The position numbers and the translations under genes are program-made. A DNA stretch of 27,523 bases from JAENVT01 sp040005915 (GTDB lineage Bacteria > Actinomycetota > Acidimicrobiia > Acidimicrobiales > Ilumatobacteraceae), in NCBI GenBank assembly GCA_040005915.1, contig JBDTYA010000349.1, positions 1-27,523 of the forward strand. Direction: 5' to 3'. The notes below the pieces were generated by a model. That model was given only the letters and a program-made list of their open reading frames with translations, was not told the DNA's origin and did no database searches. Positions 7,416 through 15,546 of the stretch are shown in pieces (position 1 is the first letter of the stretch; the number at the start of each line of letters is the position of its first letter).

Positions 7416-8323
7416 TGCGCGCCCCAACGATCCTGAAGGTCTCCGTCGTCTTCTCCGTGCTGATCTCCGCGTGCGGTGGTTCCGGAGCGTCGAGCGAAAC
7501 CGTGGCCCTGAAGCCGAAGATCACCATCAGCTCCACGACCGATCCGACCAGCGAGCTGATCGCCGAGATCTATGGCCAGGCGTTGGAGAAGGCCGAGTTC
7601 CGAGTGGCCCGCAAACAGGCGTTTGCCACTTCGGCCGAACTGATGACCGCCCTGACCAAGGGCGAGGTGCAGCTCACCGGGATGACCTCTCAGGGCCTGT
7701 TGCGATTGGTGTCGGGGCCCGGCGGTACCGACACGCCGGTTCCGAACACCACGACCCTGCAGGCTGCGGCCATCGCCAAGGCGCTTCCCAGCAACCTGGT
7801 GATGGGCGCGCCGACGACGGCCGAAGACAAGGACGTCGTCTTCTGCGCGAAGACCTTCACCGACGTGAACACGATCGCCACACTGACCGACCTCGGCGCC
7901 AAGCCAGGCATCGCCACACTCGCCGCACCGGACGGGTTCGAGACCTCTACCCCGCTCGGCGGGAAGGCATTGTCGGACACCTACAAGATCGACTTCAAGA
8001 CCGTCGTCGCAACCGTCGTCGCCAAGACTCTCGATGCTGTCAACGCCGGAACAGCCGATTGTGGCGTCGGGCGGTCCGGCGACCCAGCGCTGTCGGCGGC
8101 GACCATCGTGGTGCTGCAGGACGACAAGGCGTTGGTTCCCAACGACGTGATCCTGCCGCTGGTGACCACCGCGGCCGGCACAGCCGACGTGCTGTCGACG
8201 CTCGACACCGTCAGCGCCAAACTGACGACGGAAGCACTGCGCACGCTGATGTCACGCCTGACCGTCGACGGCGCCACGCCGGAGGTCGTCGCCAACGAGT
8301 TCACCGGTAACGCCGGTACCTGA
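7415..8323 (+). CDS. Orphan ProX/OpuAC-like substrate-binding lipoprotein
   Basis: A 302-residue binding protein resembling the glycine-betaine/choline/carnitine group (OpuAC, OsmF/ProX). The signal peptide ends in lipobox ISA-C with Cys20. Family-like segments are ITISSTTDPTSELIAEIYGQAL near the start, the second-lobe IVVLQDDKALVPNDVILPLV, and the C-terminal KLTTEALRTLMSRLTVDGATP. No permease or ATPase is adjacent, so it either serves a transporter encoded elsewhere or has diverged to another role. GTG 7415 is chosen because a TANNNT box lies 8 nt upstream and the signal peptide begins there. It follows the fucose operon by 45 bp but appears to have its own promoter. Ligand unknown. Confidence 0.75.
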   Translation: MRAPTILKVSVVFSVLISACGGSGASSETVALKPKITISSTTDPTSELIAEIYGQALEKAEFRVARKQAFATSAELMTALTKGEVQLTGMTSQGLLRLVSGPGGTDTPVPNTTTLQAAAIAKALPSNLVMGAPTTAEDKDVVFCAKTFTDVNTIATLTDLGAKPGIATLAAPDGFETSTPLGGKALSDTYKIDFKTVVATVVAKTLDAVNAGTADCGVGRSGDPALSAATIVVLQDDKALVPNDVILPLVTTAAGTADVLSTLDTVSAKLTTEALRTLMSRLTVDGATPEVVANEFTGNAGT

Positions 8324-8344
8324 TCGGGGTCGGGCCGTGCGGTC

Positions 8345-9007
8345 TCAGCGGGCGCGGATGTCGAGGCTGTCGCGCTTCAGGATCGTGTACTTGCGCTCGT
8401 GCTGGTCGATCCAGCCGAGACGGATGAAGCTGGCGATGGCCTTGTTGACGCGTTCGCGCGAGGCGCCGACCATCCCCGCCAACTCCTCCTGGGTGACCGG
8501 CAGGATGAAGTCGTCGACACCCTCCGACAGTTCGAGGAGGCGCTTCGCGGTACGGCCGGTGACGTCGAGGAAGACGCTGTCGGCCAGCGCCTCGTCGGCC
8601 ACACGCAGCCGCTGAGCGAGCAGCCGGGTGACGCCCCACAACAGCCGGGGATCCCCGCGGAAGGCCTGCATCACCGGTTCGAACGGAATCGTCAGGACGG
8701 CCGACGGCTCGAGAGCCCTGGCCATCGCCGACCTCGGCCCGCCGTCGAGCATGGCCATCTCACCGAGGAGATCGCCCGGCTCCATCAACGCAACGACTGT
8801 CTCGCGGTGATCGATGGGGTTGGCGATCGCAATGGCCAGGCGGCCACGCAACACCAGGTGAAGCGAGTCGGCGATGTCGCCCTCGTGGAACAGGACGTCG
8901 CCACGGATCAAGTGCTGCTCGCGCCCAGCGGCGGCGATGGCGGCCAGCACCTCGATCGGGGCGTCGGCGAAGAATTCGGTGTGGGCTAGGAGGTCCTCGT
9001 GAGCCAT
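8345..9007 (-). CDS. Crp/Fnr-family transcriptional regulator
   Basis: A 220-residue regulator with an N-terminal cyclic-nucleotide-binding beta-roll (about residues 10-125) and a C-terminal winged helix. The phosphate-binding cassette region reads LLGEMAMLDGGPRSAMARA, which keeps the Gly-Glu and Arg-Ser pattern used for cAMP in CRP. The recognition helix lies in LPVTQEELAGMVGASRERVNKAIASF. The layout resembles actinobacterial GlxR. There is no N-terminal or internal Cys cluster, so an Fnr-type iron-sulfur sensor is unlikely. ATG 9007 has a TANNNT box (TACCGT) 9 nt upstream and no Shine-Dalgarno. It is divergent from ispD with about 30 bp between starts and convergent with the ProX-like gene. 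Targets are unknown. Confidence 0.9.
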   Translation of the reverse strand: MAHEDLLAHTEFFADAPIEVLAAIAAAGREQHLIRGDVLFHEGDIADSLHLVLRGRLAIAIANPIDHRETVVALMEPGDLLGEMAMLDGGPRSAMARALEPSAVLTIPFEPVMQAFRGDPRLLWGVTRLLAQRLRVADEALADSVFLDVTGRTAKRLLELSEGVDDFILPVTQEELAGMVGASRERVNKAIASFIRLGWIDQHERKYTILKRDSLDIRAR

Positions 9008-9016
9008 GTGTGTCGA

Positions 9017-9029
9017 ACGGTACTACCCT
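9017..9029. promoter_or_regulatory. Overlapping divergent leaderless promoters of crp-like gene and ispD
   Basis: The minus-strand box TACCGT (9017-9022) lies 9 nt before ATG 9007. The plus-strand box TACCCT (9024-9029) lies 8 nt before GTG 9038. They are one base apart, so both RNA polymerases cannot bind at once. Regulation of the pair by the Crp-like protein is possible, but no TGTGA-N6-TCACA site is visible here. Confidence 0.5.
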
Positions 9030-9037
9030 CGCCGGTC

Positions 9038-9685
9038 GTGTCGCTCAACGAGGCAGAGAATGTCTGGACCATCGTGGTGGCCGGCGGTAACGGGTCCCGG
9101 ATCGGTACCGCGAAGCAGTTCGCACAGCTCGGCTCGCGGCGGGTCATCGACCATGCGACCGATGTAGCGGCACTCGTCAGCAAAGGTGTGATCGTGGTCG
9201 TCCCGCAGGCCGATGTCGCCGCGGAAGGCGGTGTCGCGGGAGGCGCGACACGCAGCGAATCCGTTCGCGCCGGCCTGGCCGCGATCCCCGACGAGGCGAC
9301 GATCATCTGTGTGCACGATGCGGCCAGGCCGTTCGCCTCGGCACAGCTGTTCGCCGCGGTGATCCGCGCCGTTCGTGAAGGCGCAGATGCTGCGATCCCG
9401 GGCATTGCGGTGACCGACACGATCAAGCGAATCGATGGCGACAACGTGGTCGTCGAGACGCCGGCTCGCGCTGCGTTGGTCGCCGTGCAAACCCCTCAGG
9501 CATTCCGGGCTTCGGTGCTGCGCGCCGCCCACGACAGTGGCGGCGACGCGACCGACGACGCCGCGTTGGTCGAGGCCTGCGGCTGCCGCGTCATCGTGGT
9601 CGAGGGTGAGATCCTGAATCGCAAGATCACCCTTCCCGACGACCTCGCCTGGGCCCGCGAACTGGCAGCCAAGGAACGGCGATGA
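9038..9685 (+). CDS. ispD: 2-C-methyl-D-erythritol 4-phosphate cytidylyltransferase
   Basis: A 215-residue enzyme of the MEP isoprenoid pathway that joins MEP and CTP to give CDP-methylerythritol and pyrophosphate. The nucleotide-binding loop is TIVVAGGNGSRIG followed by AKQFAQL. Other conserved parts are THE RSESVRAGLA segment, VCVHDAARPF-like IICVHDAARPF, VTDTIKRID, VQTPQAFRASVL and the ILNRKITLPDDL end. I use GTG 9038, which starts 11 residues before the conserved strand and has TACCCT 8 nt upstream. A GTG at 8999 is in frame but would overlap the divergent crp-like start. The gene overlaps ispF by 4 bp, so the two are coupled. Confidence 0.92.
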   Translation: MSLNEAENVWTIVVAGGNGSRIGTAKQFAQLGSRRVIDHATDVAALVSKGVIVVVPQADVAAEGGVAGGATRSESVRAGLAAIPDEATIICVHDAARPFASAQLFAAVIRAVREGADAAIPGIAVTDTIKRIDGDNVVVETPARAALVAVQTPQAFRASVLRAAHDSGGDATDDAALVEACGCRVIVVEGEILNRKITLPDDLAWARELAAKERR

Positions 9686-10164
9686 CCGGCGTCCGGGTCG
9701 GCCAGGGTTTCGACATCCACCGGTTCAGTGACGATCCGCGGCGGAGGTTGGTGTTGGGCGGCGTGGTGTTCGACGGTCGTGGCCTGCACGGCCACAGCGA
9801 CGCCGACGTGATCGCCCATGCTGTGGCCGATGCGTTGCTCGGCGCCGCGGGGCTCGGCGACATCGGCGAGCACTTCCCCGACACGGATCCACGTTGGAAG
9901 GACGCCGACTCGTTGGTGTTGCTCGCCCACACAGGCACACTGGTACGAGCCGATGGTTGGATGATCGGCAATGTCGACTGCGCGGTGGTGTGCGACACGC
10001 CGAAGTTGGCGCCGCACCGGGCAGAGATGCAGGCCAAGCTCAGCGAGGCGTGCGGCGCGCCGGTCACGGTCAAGGGTCGGCGAAGCGAAGGTTTGGGTGC
10101 TCTCGGGCGCCAGGAAGGCATTGCCTGCTGGGCGGTTGCCGTGATCACGAAGGAGCATGACTGA
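9682..10164 (+). CDS. ispF: 2-C-methyl-D-erythritol 2,4-cyclodiphosphate synthase
   Basis: A 160-residue enzyme that cyclises CDP-ME 2-phosphate to MEcPP with release of CMP, later in the same pathway as IspD. The Zn ligands lie in VGQGFDIHRF (Asp and His) and the following conserved His region GLHGHSDADVIAHAV. GLGDIGEHFPDTDPRWK and NVDCAVVCDTPKLAPH are typical. Length is normal for the trimeric family. Start ATG overlaps the ispD stop (ATGA), and its stop overlaps the rlmB start (TGATG). In many actinobacteria cysS sits between ispF and rlmB; here it is missing. IspE, which acts between IspD and IspF, is not in the window. Confidence 0.95.
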   Translation: MTGVRVGQGFDIHRFSDDPRRRLVLGGVVFDGRGLHGHSDADVIAHAVADALLGAAGLGDIGEHFPDTDPRWKDADSLVLLAHTGTLVRADGWMIGNVDCAVVCDTPKLAPHRAEMQAKLSEACGAPVTVKGRRSEGLGALGRQEGIACWAVAVITKEHD

Positions 10165-11204
10165 TGGCAGCACGACAGGCAGGTGGCGCGAGTGGCCGGC
10201 GCCCGAGTCAGCCGCGCGCCGCTGCAGCCAAAGGTCGTGGTGCCCCTGCAGCCAAGGGTCGGGCGGCCCCGGCGCCCCGCGGTCGCACGACTGCCGCCCC
10301 GGCGCCGCGCAGCCGGGCCTCGTCGACCGGCAAGGGCCGCGGTGCGCCGGAACGAACGTCGTCGAGGCAGTTCGCCTCCCGCGGCGCCGGTCGCACCGGG
10401 CGAATCACGCCGACCGGCGAGGAGCGTCGCAAACCCGAGAAGACACTCGGCGGCGAGCAGGTCGAAGGCCGCCAGGCCGTGCGCGAACTGCTGATCGCCG
10501 GTAAGCGAAGGGTCAGCGAGGTGTGGGTCGCGACCGACCTGCTGGATGGCGAGACCGCGAGCGACATCGTCACCGACATCGTCGACATCGCCCGCAGTGT
10601 GCGAGCACCGGTGCAGGAGGTCAATCGCAAACGGCTCGAGGCCAAGGCTCGCAGCGAGGCACCGCAGGGTGTCATCGCATTCGCTGCGCCTTTGATCGAG
10701 ACCGAACTCGCCGACCTCATCAAGCGCCGTCCGGGCAAGGCTCCATTCCTGGTCGCGGTCGATGGTGTGACCGACCCTGGCAACCTCGGCGCGATGTTGC
10801 GTTGCTGCGACGGCGCCGGTGTCGATGGCGTTGTCCTGCCGCGTCACCGTGCCGTGCACATCACGCCGACCGTGGCGAAGGCCGCGGCCGGTGCAGTCGA
10901 GCACGTGCCGATGGCGTTGGTGGGCGGCCTCCCTGCGGCGCTCGCCCGAATCAAGGATGCAGGCATCTGGGTCATCGGTCTCGACGACGGCGCCGATCGA
11001 GACCTGTTCGACATCGGCGACCTCGCCCTGGAGGGAGTGTGCCTGGTGCTGGGCGCGGAGGGTGCAGGGTTGTCGCGCCTGACCCGCGAGCGATGCGACA
11101 TGATCGTCAGCATCCCGATGTTGGGTCGTCTCAGCTCGTTGAACGTCAGCGCCGCCGCCGCGTTGGCAACGTACGAGATCGCCCGCCAACGCCGGACGAG
11201 CTGA
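10164..11204 (+). CDS. rlmB: TrmH/SpoU-family 23S rRNA 2'-O-methyltransferase with long basic tail
   Basis: A 346-residue SPOUT methyltransferase. About 95 N-terminal residues form a low-complexity Ala/Arg/Gly/Pro tail with repeated KGRGAP and AAKGR units. The usual RlmB body follows from LGGEQVEGRQAVREL. An L30e-like RNA-binding part precedes the knotted catalytic domain with the three SPOUT motifs: VTDPGNLGAMLR, CLVLGAEGAGLSRLTRERCD and IPMLGRLSSLNVSAAAALA. RlmB methylates G2251 of 23S rRNA in E. coli; the exact target here is unproven. The tail is probably disordered and RNA-binding. Start ATG overlaps the ispF stop. Its stop lies 3 bp from the stop of the convergent gene, so no terminator fits between them. 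Confidence 0.9.
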   Translation: MAARQAGGASGRRPSQPRAAAAKGRGAPAAKGRAAPAPRGRTTAAPAPRSRASSTGKGRGAPERTSSRQFASRGAGRTGRITPTGEERRKPEKTLGGEQVEGRQAVRELLIAGKRRVSEVWVATDLLDGETASDIVTDIVDIARSVRAPVQEVNRKRLEAKARSEAPQGVIAFAAPLIETELADLIKRRPGKAPFLVAVDGVTDPGNLGAMLRCCDGAGVDGVVLPRHRAVHITPTVAKAAAGAVEHVPMALVGGLPAALARIKDAGIWVIGLDDGADRDLFDIGDLALEGVCLVLGAEGAGLSRLTRERCDMIVSIPMLGRLSSLNVSAAAALATYEIARQRRTS

Positions 11205-11207
11205 CGC

Positions 11208-11936
11208 TCAGCCGGCGACGGTATCGACCGGTACCACGTCCACGGGCGCACCATCGTCGGGGATGACCGACGTGTCGATGGGGGTGATCACGGGCACCAG
11301 CGTGGTCGATGTCGACGTGGTCGTCGAGCTCTCCGGCTGCTCGAGGCATGTCACCTGGACGATCTCCTGTTGCTCGAAGCTGAAGGTCGACGTGCTGAGG
11401 GGCCCACCGAACTGGCGCACGAAATCGTCGAGCCCTGCGGTGTCACAGTTGCGTTCGACCACCTCGTTGCGCGCCACTTCCCAGCCGTTCGACAGCAGCA
11501 GCCAGTTGTCCTTGTGAACCTCGGTCACGCCCGGCAGCAGCATGCTGGCACGCTGCGGGTTCGGGACCAGCGAGAACCATACGACAGCGTCTCCCAACAG
11601 GTCTGCGGCGACGACGCACTGGTTGATCTCGGCCAGCTTGCTGCACGTGATCTCACCGGGCGTCCCGGCTTTCACGACCATCGTTCGTGTGGCGTCGAGG
11701 GCCAGGTGCATGTCGCCGCTCGACACGCCGTCGACCATTGCGAAGCCAGGGTCGGCGGTGATGCCGTAGACAGGCAACAGCAGGTTGATGCGGTGCTCGG
11801 TGGTGCCCGTAGCAGCCGGTCGGCCGAGCACCGCGACGCTGTCGTCCTTGCGAACCAGTACGTACCACAAGCCGAACGTGAGGCCGATCAGTGATGCGAT
11901 GGCGAGCCAGAACCGCACCGAGACGAACTGCCGCAT
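11208..11936 (-). CDS. Membrane-anchored protein of unknown function
   Basis: A 242-residue protein I do not recognise. It has a short N-terminal stretch (MRQFVSVRF), one hydrophobic helix (about residues 10-27) and then an extracytoplasmic domain with four cysteines (ITCSKL, QCVVAA, RNCDTAG, QVTCLEQ) that could form disulfides. The C-terminus (after about residue 200) is a Ser/Thr run and a Pro/Val/Asp-rich tail, as in wall-spanning linkers. It follows hemL by 15 bp but has its own TAACCT box 7 nt before ATG 11936, so it may be expressed alone. A role in heme synthesis is not supported by the sequence. Confidence 0.75.
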   Translation of the reverse strand: MRQFVSVRFWLAIASLIGLTFGLWYVLVRKDDSVAVLGRPAATGTTEHRINLLLPVYGITADPGFAMVDGVSSGDMHLALDATRTMVVKAGTPGEITCSKLAEINQCVVAADLLGDAVVWFSLVPNPQRASMLLPGVTEVHKDNWLLLSNGWEVARNEVVERNCDTAGLDDFVRQFGGPLSTSTFSFEQQEIVQVTCLEQPESSTTTSTSTTLVPVITPIDTSVIPDDGAPVDVVPVDTVAG

Positions 11937-11943
11937 CGCGGCG

Positions 11944-11949
11944 AGGTTA
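11944..11949 (-). promoter_or_regulatory. -10 box of the membrane-anchored gene (leaderless)
   Basis: On the minus strand this reads TAACCT, 7 nt before ATG 11936. It lies in the 15-bp gap after the hemL stop. No Shine-Dalgarno is visible, which supports leaderless initiation. Confidence 0.45.
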
Positions 11950-11951
11950 GG

Positions 11952-13223
11952 TCAGTCGAGCCGGCCGGCGGTGGCGGTCGCGGCGCGGGCTGCGGCCTCG
12001 CCGATAGCGTCGAGCACGTCGTCGGTGTGGGCGAGACCGACGAAGAGCGCCTCGTATGCACCTGGCGCGAGCGCGATCCCCTCGGCCAACATCGCGTGGA
12101 AGAACGTGCGATACACCCGCTCGTCGGTGGTCTTGGCCTCGACGAAGTTGGTCGGCGCACCCCCGTCCCCGAAGTACATGCCCACCAGCGTGCCGACGAC
12201 GGGAAACGTGGCGGCGATGCCGGCAGCGGCGCATGCCTCGCCCAACGACGACGAGAGGCGCGCCGCGCGCCGTGCCAGCTCGACGTAGACGTCGTCGGTG
12301 AGCTCCTGCAGCGCAGCGCGCCCTGCGGCCGTTGCCAACGGATTGCCGGCCAGCGTCCCGGCGTGGAACACGGGGCCGAGCGGCGACAACGTCTCCATGA
12401 TCTCACGGCGTCCACCCACGGAGCCGATGGGCAGGCCACCACCGATCACCTTGCCGAACGTCGTCAGGTCGGGCCTCACGTCGTACTTGGCCTGGGCGCC
12501 GCCGCGATCCAGCCTGAATCCGGTGATGACCTCGTCGAAGACCAGCAGTGCACCGACTCGGTCGCATTCGGCCCGGAGACCCTGCAGGAAGTCGGAGGCG
12601 GGCGCCACGACCCCCATGTTCGCGGCGACGGGTTCGACGAAGACGGCGGCGACCTGATCGTCGAGTTGCGGCACGACGTTGTACGGCACGACCAGCGTGT
12701 CTGCCACTGCGCTGGCGGGGACGCCGGCGGTGCCCGGCAGGCCCAACGTCGCCACGCCGCTTCCGCCCGCGGCGAGCAACGCGTCGGTGGCGCCATGGAA
12801 GTTGCCGTGGAAGATCACCAGGCGGTCGCGGCCGGTGTAGCCGCGCGCGAGTCGCACGGCAGTGCTCGTCGCCTCGGTCCCGGAGTTCATCAGCCGCACC
12901 ATGTCGCAGCTGGCGACCCGCTCGGTCATGGCCTCCGCGAGCAACATCTCGCCGGGGGTCGGCGCCCCGTACGACGTGCCGTTGAGTGCGGCCGCGCTGA
13001 CGGCGGCGGTGATGGCCGGGTGCGCGTGGCCGAGGATGATGGCGCCGTAGCTCTGCACGAGATCGATGTACCGGCGGCCCTCGACGTCCCACACGTACGC
13101 ACCCTGGGCGCGCTCGACGATGTACGGCGTGCCCCCCACCGCCTTGAACGCCCGGATGCTGGAGTTGACGCCGCCGGGGATCACCCGGCAGCTACGTGCG
13201 AAGAGCTCTTCGTTTGTGGTCAT
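11952..13223 (-). CDS. hemL: Glutamate-1-semialdehyde 2,1-aminomutase
   Basis: A 423-residue PLP enzyme that converts glutamate-1-semialdehyde, the HemA product, to 5-aminolevulinate. It begins NEELFARSCRVIPGGVNSS, typical of HemL. The PLP Lys is in TTFGKVIGGGLPIG (Lys258). VLLVFDEVITGFR-type text (LLVFDEVITGFRLDRGGAQ) carries the Asp that pairs with the PLP ring, and MNSGTEATSTAVRLARG binds phosphate. Length is standard. ATG 13223 overlaps the hemB stop by 4 bp (ATGA), so hemB-hemL is coupled. The same frame stays open further upstream through hemB, but homology starts here. Together with HemA it shows the C5 route to heme. Confidence 0.96.
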   Translation of the reverse strand: MTTNEELFARSCRVIPGGVNSSIRAFKAVGGTPYIVERAQGAYVWDVEGRRYIDLVQSYGAIILGHAHPAITAAVSAAALNGTSYGAPTPGEMLLAEAMTERVASCDMVRLMNSGTEATSTAVRLARGYTGRDRLVIFHGNFHGATDALLAAGGSGVATLGLPGTAGVPASAVADTLVVPYNVVPQLDDQVAAVFVEPVAANMGVVAPASDFLQGLRAECDRVGALLVFDEVITGFRLDRGGAQAKYDVRPDLTTFGKVIGGGLPIGSVGGRREIMETLSPLGPVFHAGTLAGNPLATAAGRAALQELTDDVYVELARRAARLSSSLGEACAAAGIAATFPVVGTLVGMYFGDGGAPTNFVEAKTTDERVYRTFFHAMLAEGIALAPGAYEALFVGLAHTDDVLDAIGEAAARAATATAGRLD

Positions 13224-14218
13224 TGTTGTTCTGCGAACCACCGCGCCAGGTAGGTGAGGATCACGTCGGCTCCGGCCCGCTTGATGGCGGTGAGCTGTTC
13301 GATGGCGACGACATCGTGGTCGATCCAGCCGTTTGCTGCGGCAGCCTTGATCATCGCGTACTCCCCGCTGACTTGATAGGCGGCGACCGGCACGTTGACA
13401 TGGGCTCGTACGGCGGCGATCACGTCGAGGTAGGCCAGTGCCGGCTTCACCATCACCATGTCGGCGCCTTGGGCAATGTCTTCGTCGACTTCCACCAGCG
13501 CCTCGCGGGCGTTGCGGAAATCCTGCTGGTATCCCTTGCGGTCGCCGCCACTGGCGATCTGCACGTCGACGGCATCGCGGAACGGCCCGTACAGGCCGCT
13601 GGCGTACTTGGCCGAGTAGGCGAGGATCGACGTCGATGCGAAACCGGCGCGGTCGAGCGCGCTGCGGATGGCCCCGACCTGCCCGTCCATCATCCCGCTG
13701 GGGGCCACGACATGGGCGCCGGCGGTCGCCTGGGCGACGGCGATCCGGCCATAGATCTCGAGGGTCGCGTCGTTGTCGACCGAGGTGCGGGGGTCGTCGG
13801 CCGGACCGTCGAGGATGCCGCAATGCCCATGATCGGTGTACTCGTCGACGCACAGATCGGCCATCAAGATCATCCGATCGCCGACATCGGCGGCAAGATC
13901 GCCCAGGCACAATTGCACAATTCCCTCAGGATCGAACGCTTTCGAGCCGATGGAATCCTTGGTGGAAGGGACTCCGAACAGGATCACGGCTCCGATGCCG
14001 AGGTCGGCGAGCTGGGTGACCTCGGCGCGCACGCTGTCTCGTGTGTGCTGCATCACGCCGGGGAGCGACGCGATCGGCTGCGGCTCGTCGATGCCCTCGC
14101 GGACGAACAGCGGCGCCACGAGATTGGCGACATCGAGGCGGGTCTCGGCGACCAGGTGCCGCATCGCCGCCGACGTGCGCAGTCGTCGCGGGCGTGAAAC
14201 AGGGAAGTTGCCGGCCAC
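13220..14218 (-). CDS. hemB: Delta-aminolevulinic acid dehydratase (porphobilinogen synthase)
   Basis: A 332-residue enzyme that condenses two 5-aminolevulinate molecules to porphobilinogen. The Schiff-base lysines lie in ILAYSAKYASGLYGPFRDA and MVMVKPALAYLDV. The metal-site segment is DLCVDEYTDHGHCG: the second Cys of the classic zinc triad is Asp, as I recall for actinobacterial enzymes. I prefer GTG 14218 because TACGAT lies 8 nt upstream and the family's N-terminus (FPVSRPRRLR) follows at once. An in-frame ATG at 14254 would add 12 residues and nearly collide with the divergent GGDEF gene start at 14258. It is the first gene of hemB-hemL. Product goes to HemC, encoded 7 kb away in the rex operon. 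Confidence 0.93.
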   Translation of the reverse strand: MAGNFPVSRPRRLRTSAAMRHLVAETRLDVANLVAPLFVREGIDEPQPIASLPGVMQHTRDSVRAEVTQLADLGIGAVILFGVPSTKDSIGSKAFDPEGIVQLCLGDLAADVGDRMILMADLCVDEYTDHGHCGILDGPADDPRTSVDNDATLEIYGRIAVAQATAGAHVVAPSGMMDGQVGAIRSALDRAGFASTSILAYSAKYASGLYGPFRDAVDVQIASGGDRKGYQQDFRNAREALVEVDEDIAQGADMVMVKPALAYLDVIAAVRAHVNVPVAAYQVSGEYAMIKAAAANGWIDHDVVAIEQLTAIKRAGADVILTYLARWFAEQQ

Positions 14219-14226
14219 GAACGGGC

Positions 14227-14248
14227 ATCGTAGGCCGTCGGCAGGAGG
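14227..14248. promoter_or_regulatory. hemB leaderless -10 box and GGDEF-gene ribosome site
   Basis: In the 39-bp gap between the divergent genes, the minus strand has TACGAT (14227-14232) 8 nt before the hemB GTG. The plus strand has AGGAGG (14243-14248) 9 nt before the GGDEF-gene GTG at 14258. The promoter of the GGDEF gene must therefore lie over the start of hemB. Confidence 0.5.
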
Positions 14249-14257
14249 ATTCATCGA

Positions 14258-15508
14258 GTGACCGAGCACATTGCGACCCACGCCCAGCCCACCACCGGCG
14301 CGCTGCTGCTCGCCGACGTGATCTACGCCGTCGAGCAACTCCCTCATGAGGCGTCTGCCTACCCGGCGATCTACGACCTGGCGGTCACCTGCGATCGATC
14401 GGGTTTCTTCGAATCGTCCGTGGTGCTGTACGACCGGTGCCTGCGGATCGCCGCGACCGACGACGACCGTCAGACGGCATACGCGAACCTGACTGCGGCG
14501 TTCTGCGCCACGGCGTTGGCCGAACCGGATGCCGCCCAGCGATCGCGCCACCTTCGTGACGGCCTGTACGCGGCGACCGCGGCGCTCGACCCCGAAGGCA
14601 GCCGGCAAGTCGGCCCGACATGTGTCGCCTTGGCGTACCGCTCTGTGCTGTTCGCCACGCTCGGCCATCACGACTCGGCGCTCACCGACGCCCATCGGGC
14701 GCAACAGCTGGCGATCGAGCACGGCATGGTTCGCGAGCAAGTCGTAGCCATCGTCGGCGAGGTGATCTCCCGGTGGCACTCCTCGCTCGATACGACGGTC
14801 CTGACGTCGATCGAGGAAGCGAAGAGGCTCGCCGCGAGTCTCGACCTCGACGATTGCCTGCGACCGTTGATCGAGATCGAGGTCGACGTGCTGTGGACCA
14901 CGGGTCGCACCGACGAGGCGCGCGCGGTGCTACAGGCCGAGGTCGATCACCTCCACGAGAAGCTGCGTTGGCAGACCGCCGATCGATGGGACAACGTACG
15001 CGCCGGCGTCGACCGCTTGCGGCAGGCTTCGGTCGGTGAGGCCGACGAGCTCACCGGGCTGCCGAACAGGCAGTTCCTCGGCCGCTGGCTCCCCGAGGTC
15101 TTGGGTGGCGACACGCCTGTCTGCATCGGTGCTGTCAACATCGACCGATTTGCGTTCGTGAACGATGGCTACGGGTACGAGGCAGGCAACAGCGTGCTGC
15201 AAGAGATCGCCGCAGTGCTCGAGCGTGTCTGCCGGCGCGGTGACTACGTGGTCCGTGTCGGTGGTGACGAGTTCGTGATGGTGCTGCGCGACGCCTCGCC
15301 CAACGATGCGCGCGTCGTGTTCGAACGGATCCGCCAACTGATAGCGGCCAGGTCGTGGTCGGCGCTGCCCGACCACGTGCACGTCAGCGCCTCGGTGGGT
15401 GTCACGGTCGGTAGCGGGGCCGCGAACTCGGACATGTTGTTGGCAACCGCCGGAGATGCGCTGCGCGAAGCGAAGCTCTCCGGAAGGGACCGGATCGCCT
15501 TTCGTTGA
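14258..15508 (+). CDS. Helical-repeat GGDEF protein with Asn at two key Asp positions
   Basis: A 416-residue soluble protein. Residues 1 to about 255 are helical and TPR-like, with paired helices such as AIYDLAVTCDRSGFFESSVVLYDRCL and ALTDAHRAQQLAIEHG. Residues from about 265 form a GGDEF domain starting DELTGLPNRQFL. The GGDEF motif is intact (335-339), and RRGD (326-329) lies exactly five residues before it, the usual inhibitory c-di-GMP site. However, the position of the metal ligand Asp327 of PleD is Asn294 (VNIDRF), and that of guanine-binding Asp344 is Asn311 (YEAGN). Activity may be lost or altered. There is no membrane segment, so input probably comes through protein contacts. Strong AGGAGG precedes GTG 14258. 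Confidence 0.88.
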   Translation: MTEHIATHAQPTTGALLLADVIYAVEQLPHEASAYPAIYDLAVTCDRSGFFESSVVLYDRCLRIAATDDDRQTAYANLTAAFCATALAEPDAAQRSRHLRDGLYAATAALDPEGSRQVGPTCVALAYRSVLFATLGHHDSALTDAHRAQQLAIEHGMVREQVVAIVGEVISRWHSSLDTTVLTSIEEAKRLAASLDLDDCLRPLIEIEVDVLWTTGRTDEARAVLQAEVDHLHEKLRWQTADRWDNVRAGVDRLRQASVGEADELTGLPNRQFLGRWLPEVLGGDTPVCIGAVNIDRFAFVNDGYGYEAGNSVLQEIAAVLERVCRRGDYVVRVGGDEFVMVLRDASPNDARVVFERIRQLIAARSWSALPDHVHVSASVGVTVGSGAANSDMLLATAGDALREAKLSGRDRIAFR

Positions 15509-15546
15509 GCGACGCGCATTGACGCCGCTGAGAACGCGGTCGCCAG

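Noticed and set aside
13224..13910. An N-terminal extension of hemL through the hemB coding region.
   Set aside because: Homology to HemL starts at ATG 13223, and the upstream frame is the shadow of hemB.
14219..14254. ATG 14254 as start of hemB.
   Set aside because: It would almost collide with the divergent GGDEF gene start. GTG 14218 has a TACGAT box 8 nt upstream and family N-terminal sequence right after it. The ATG remains an alternative.
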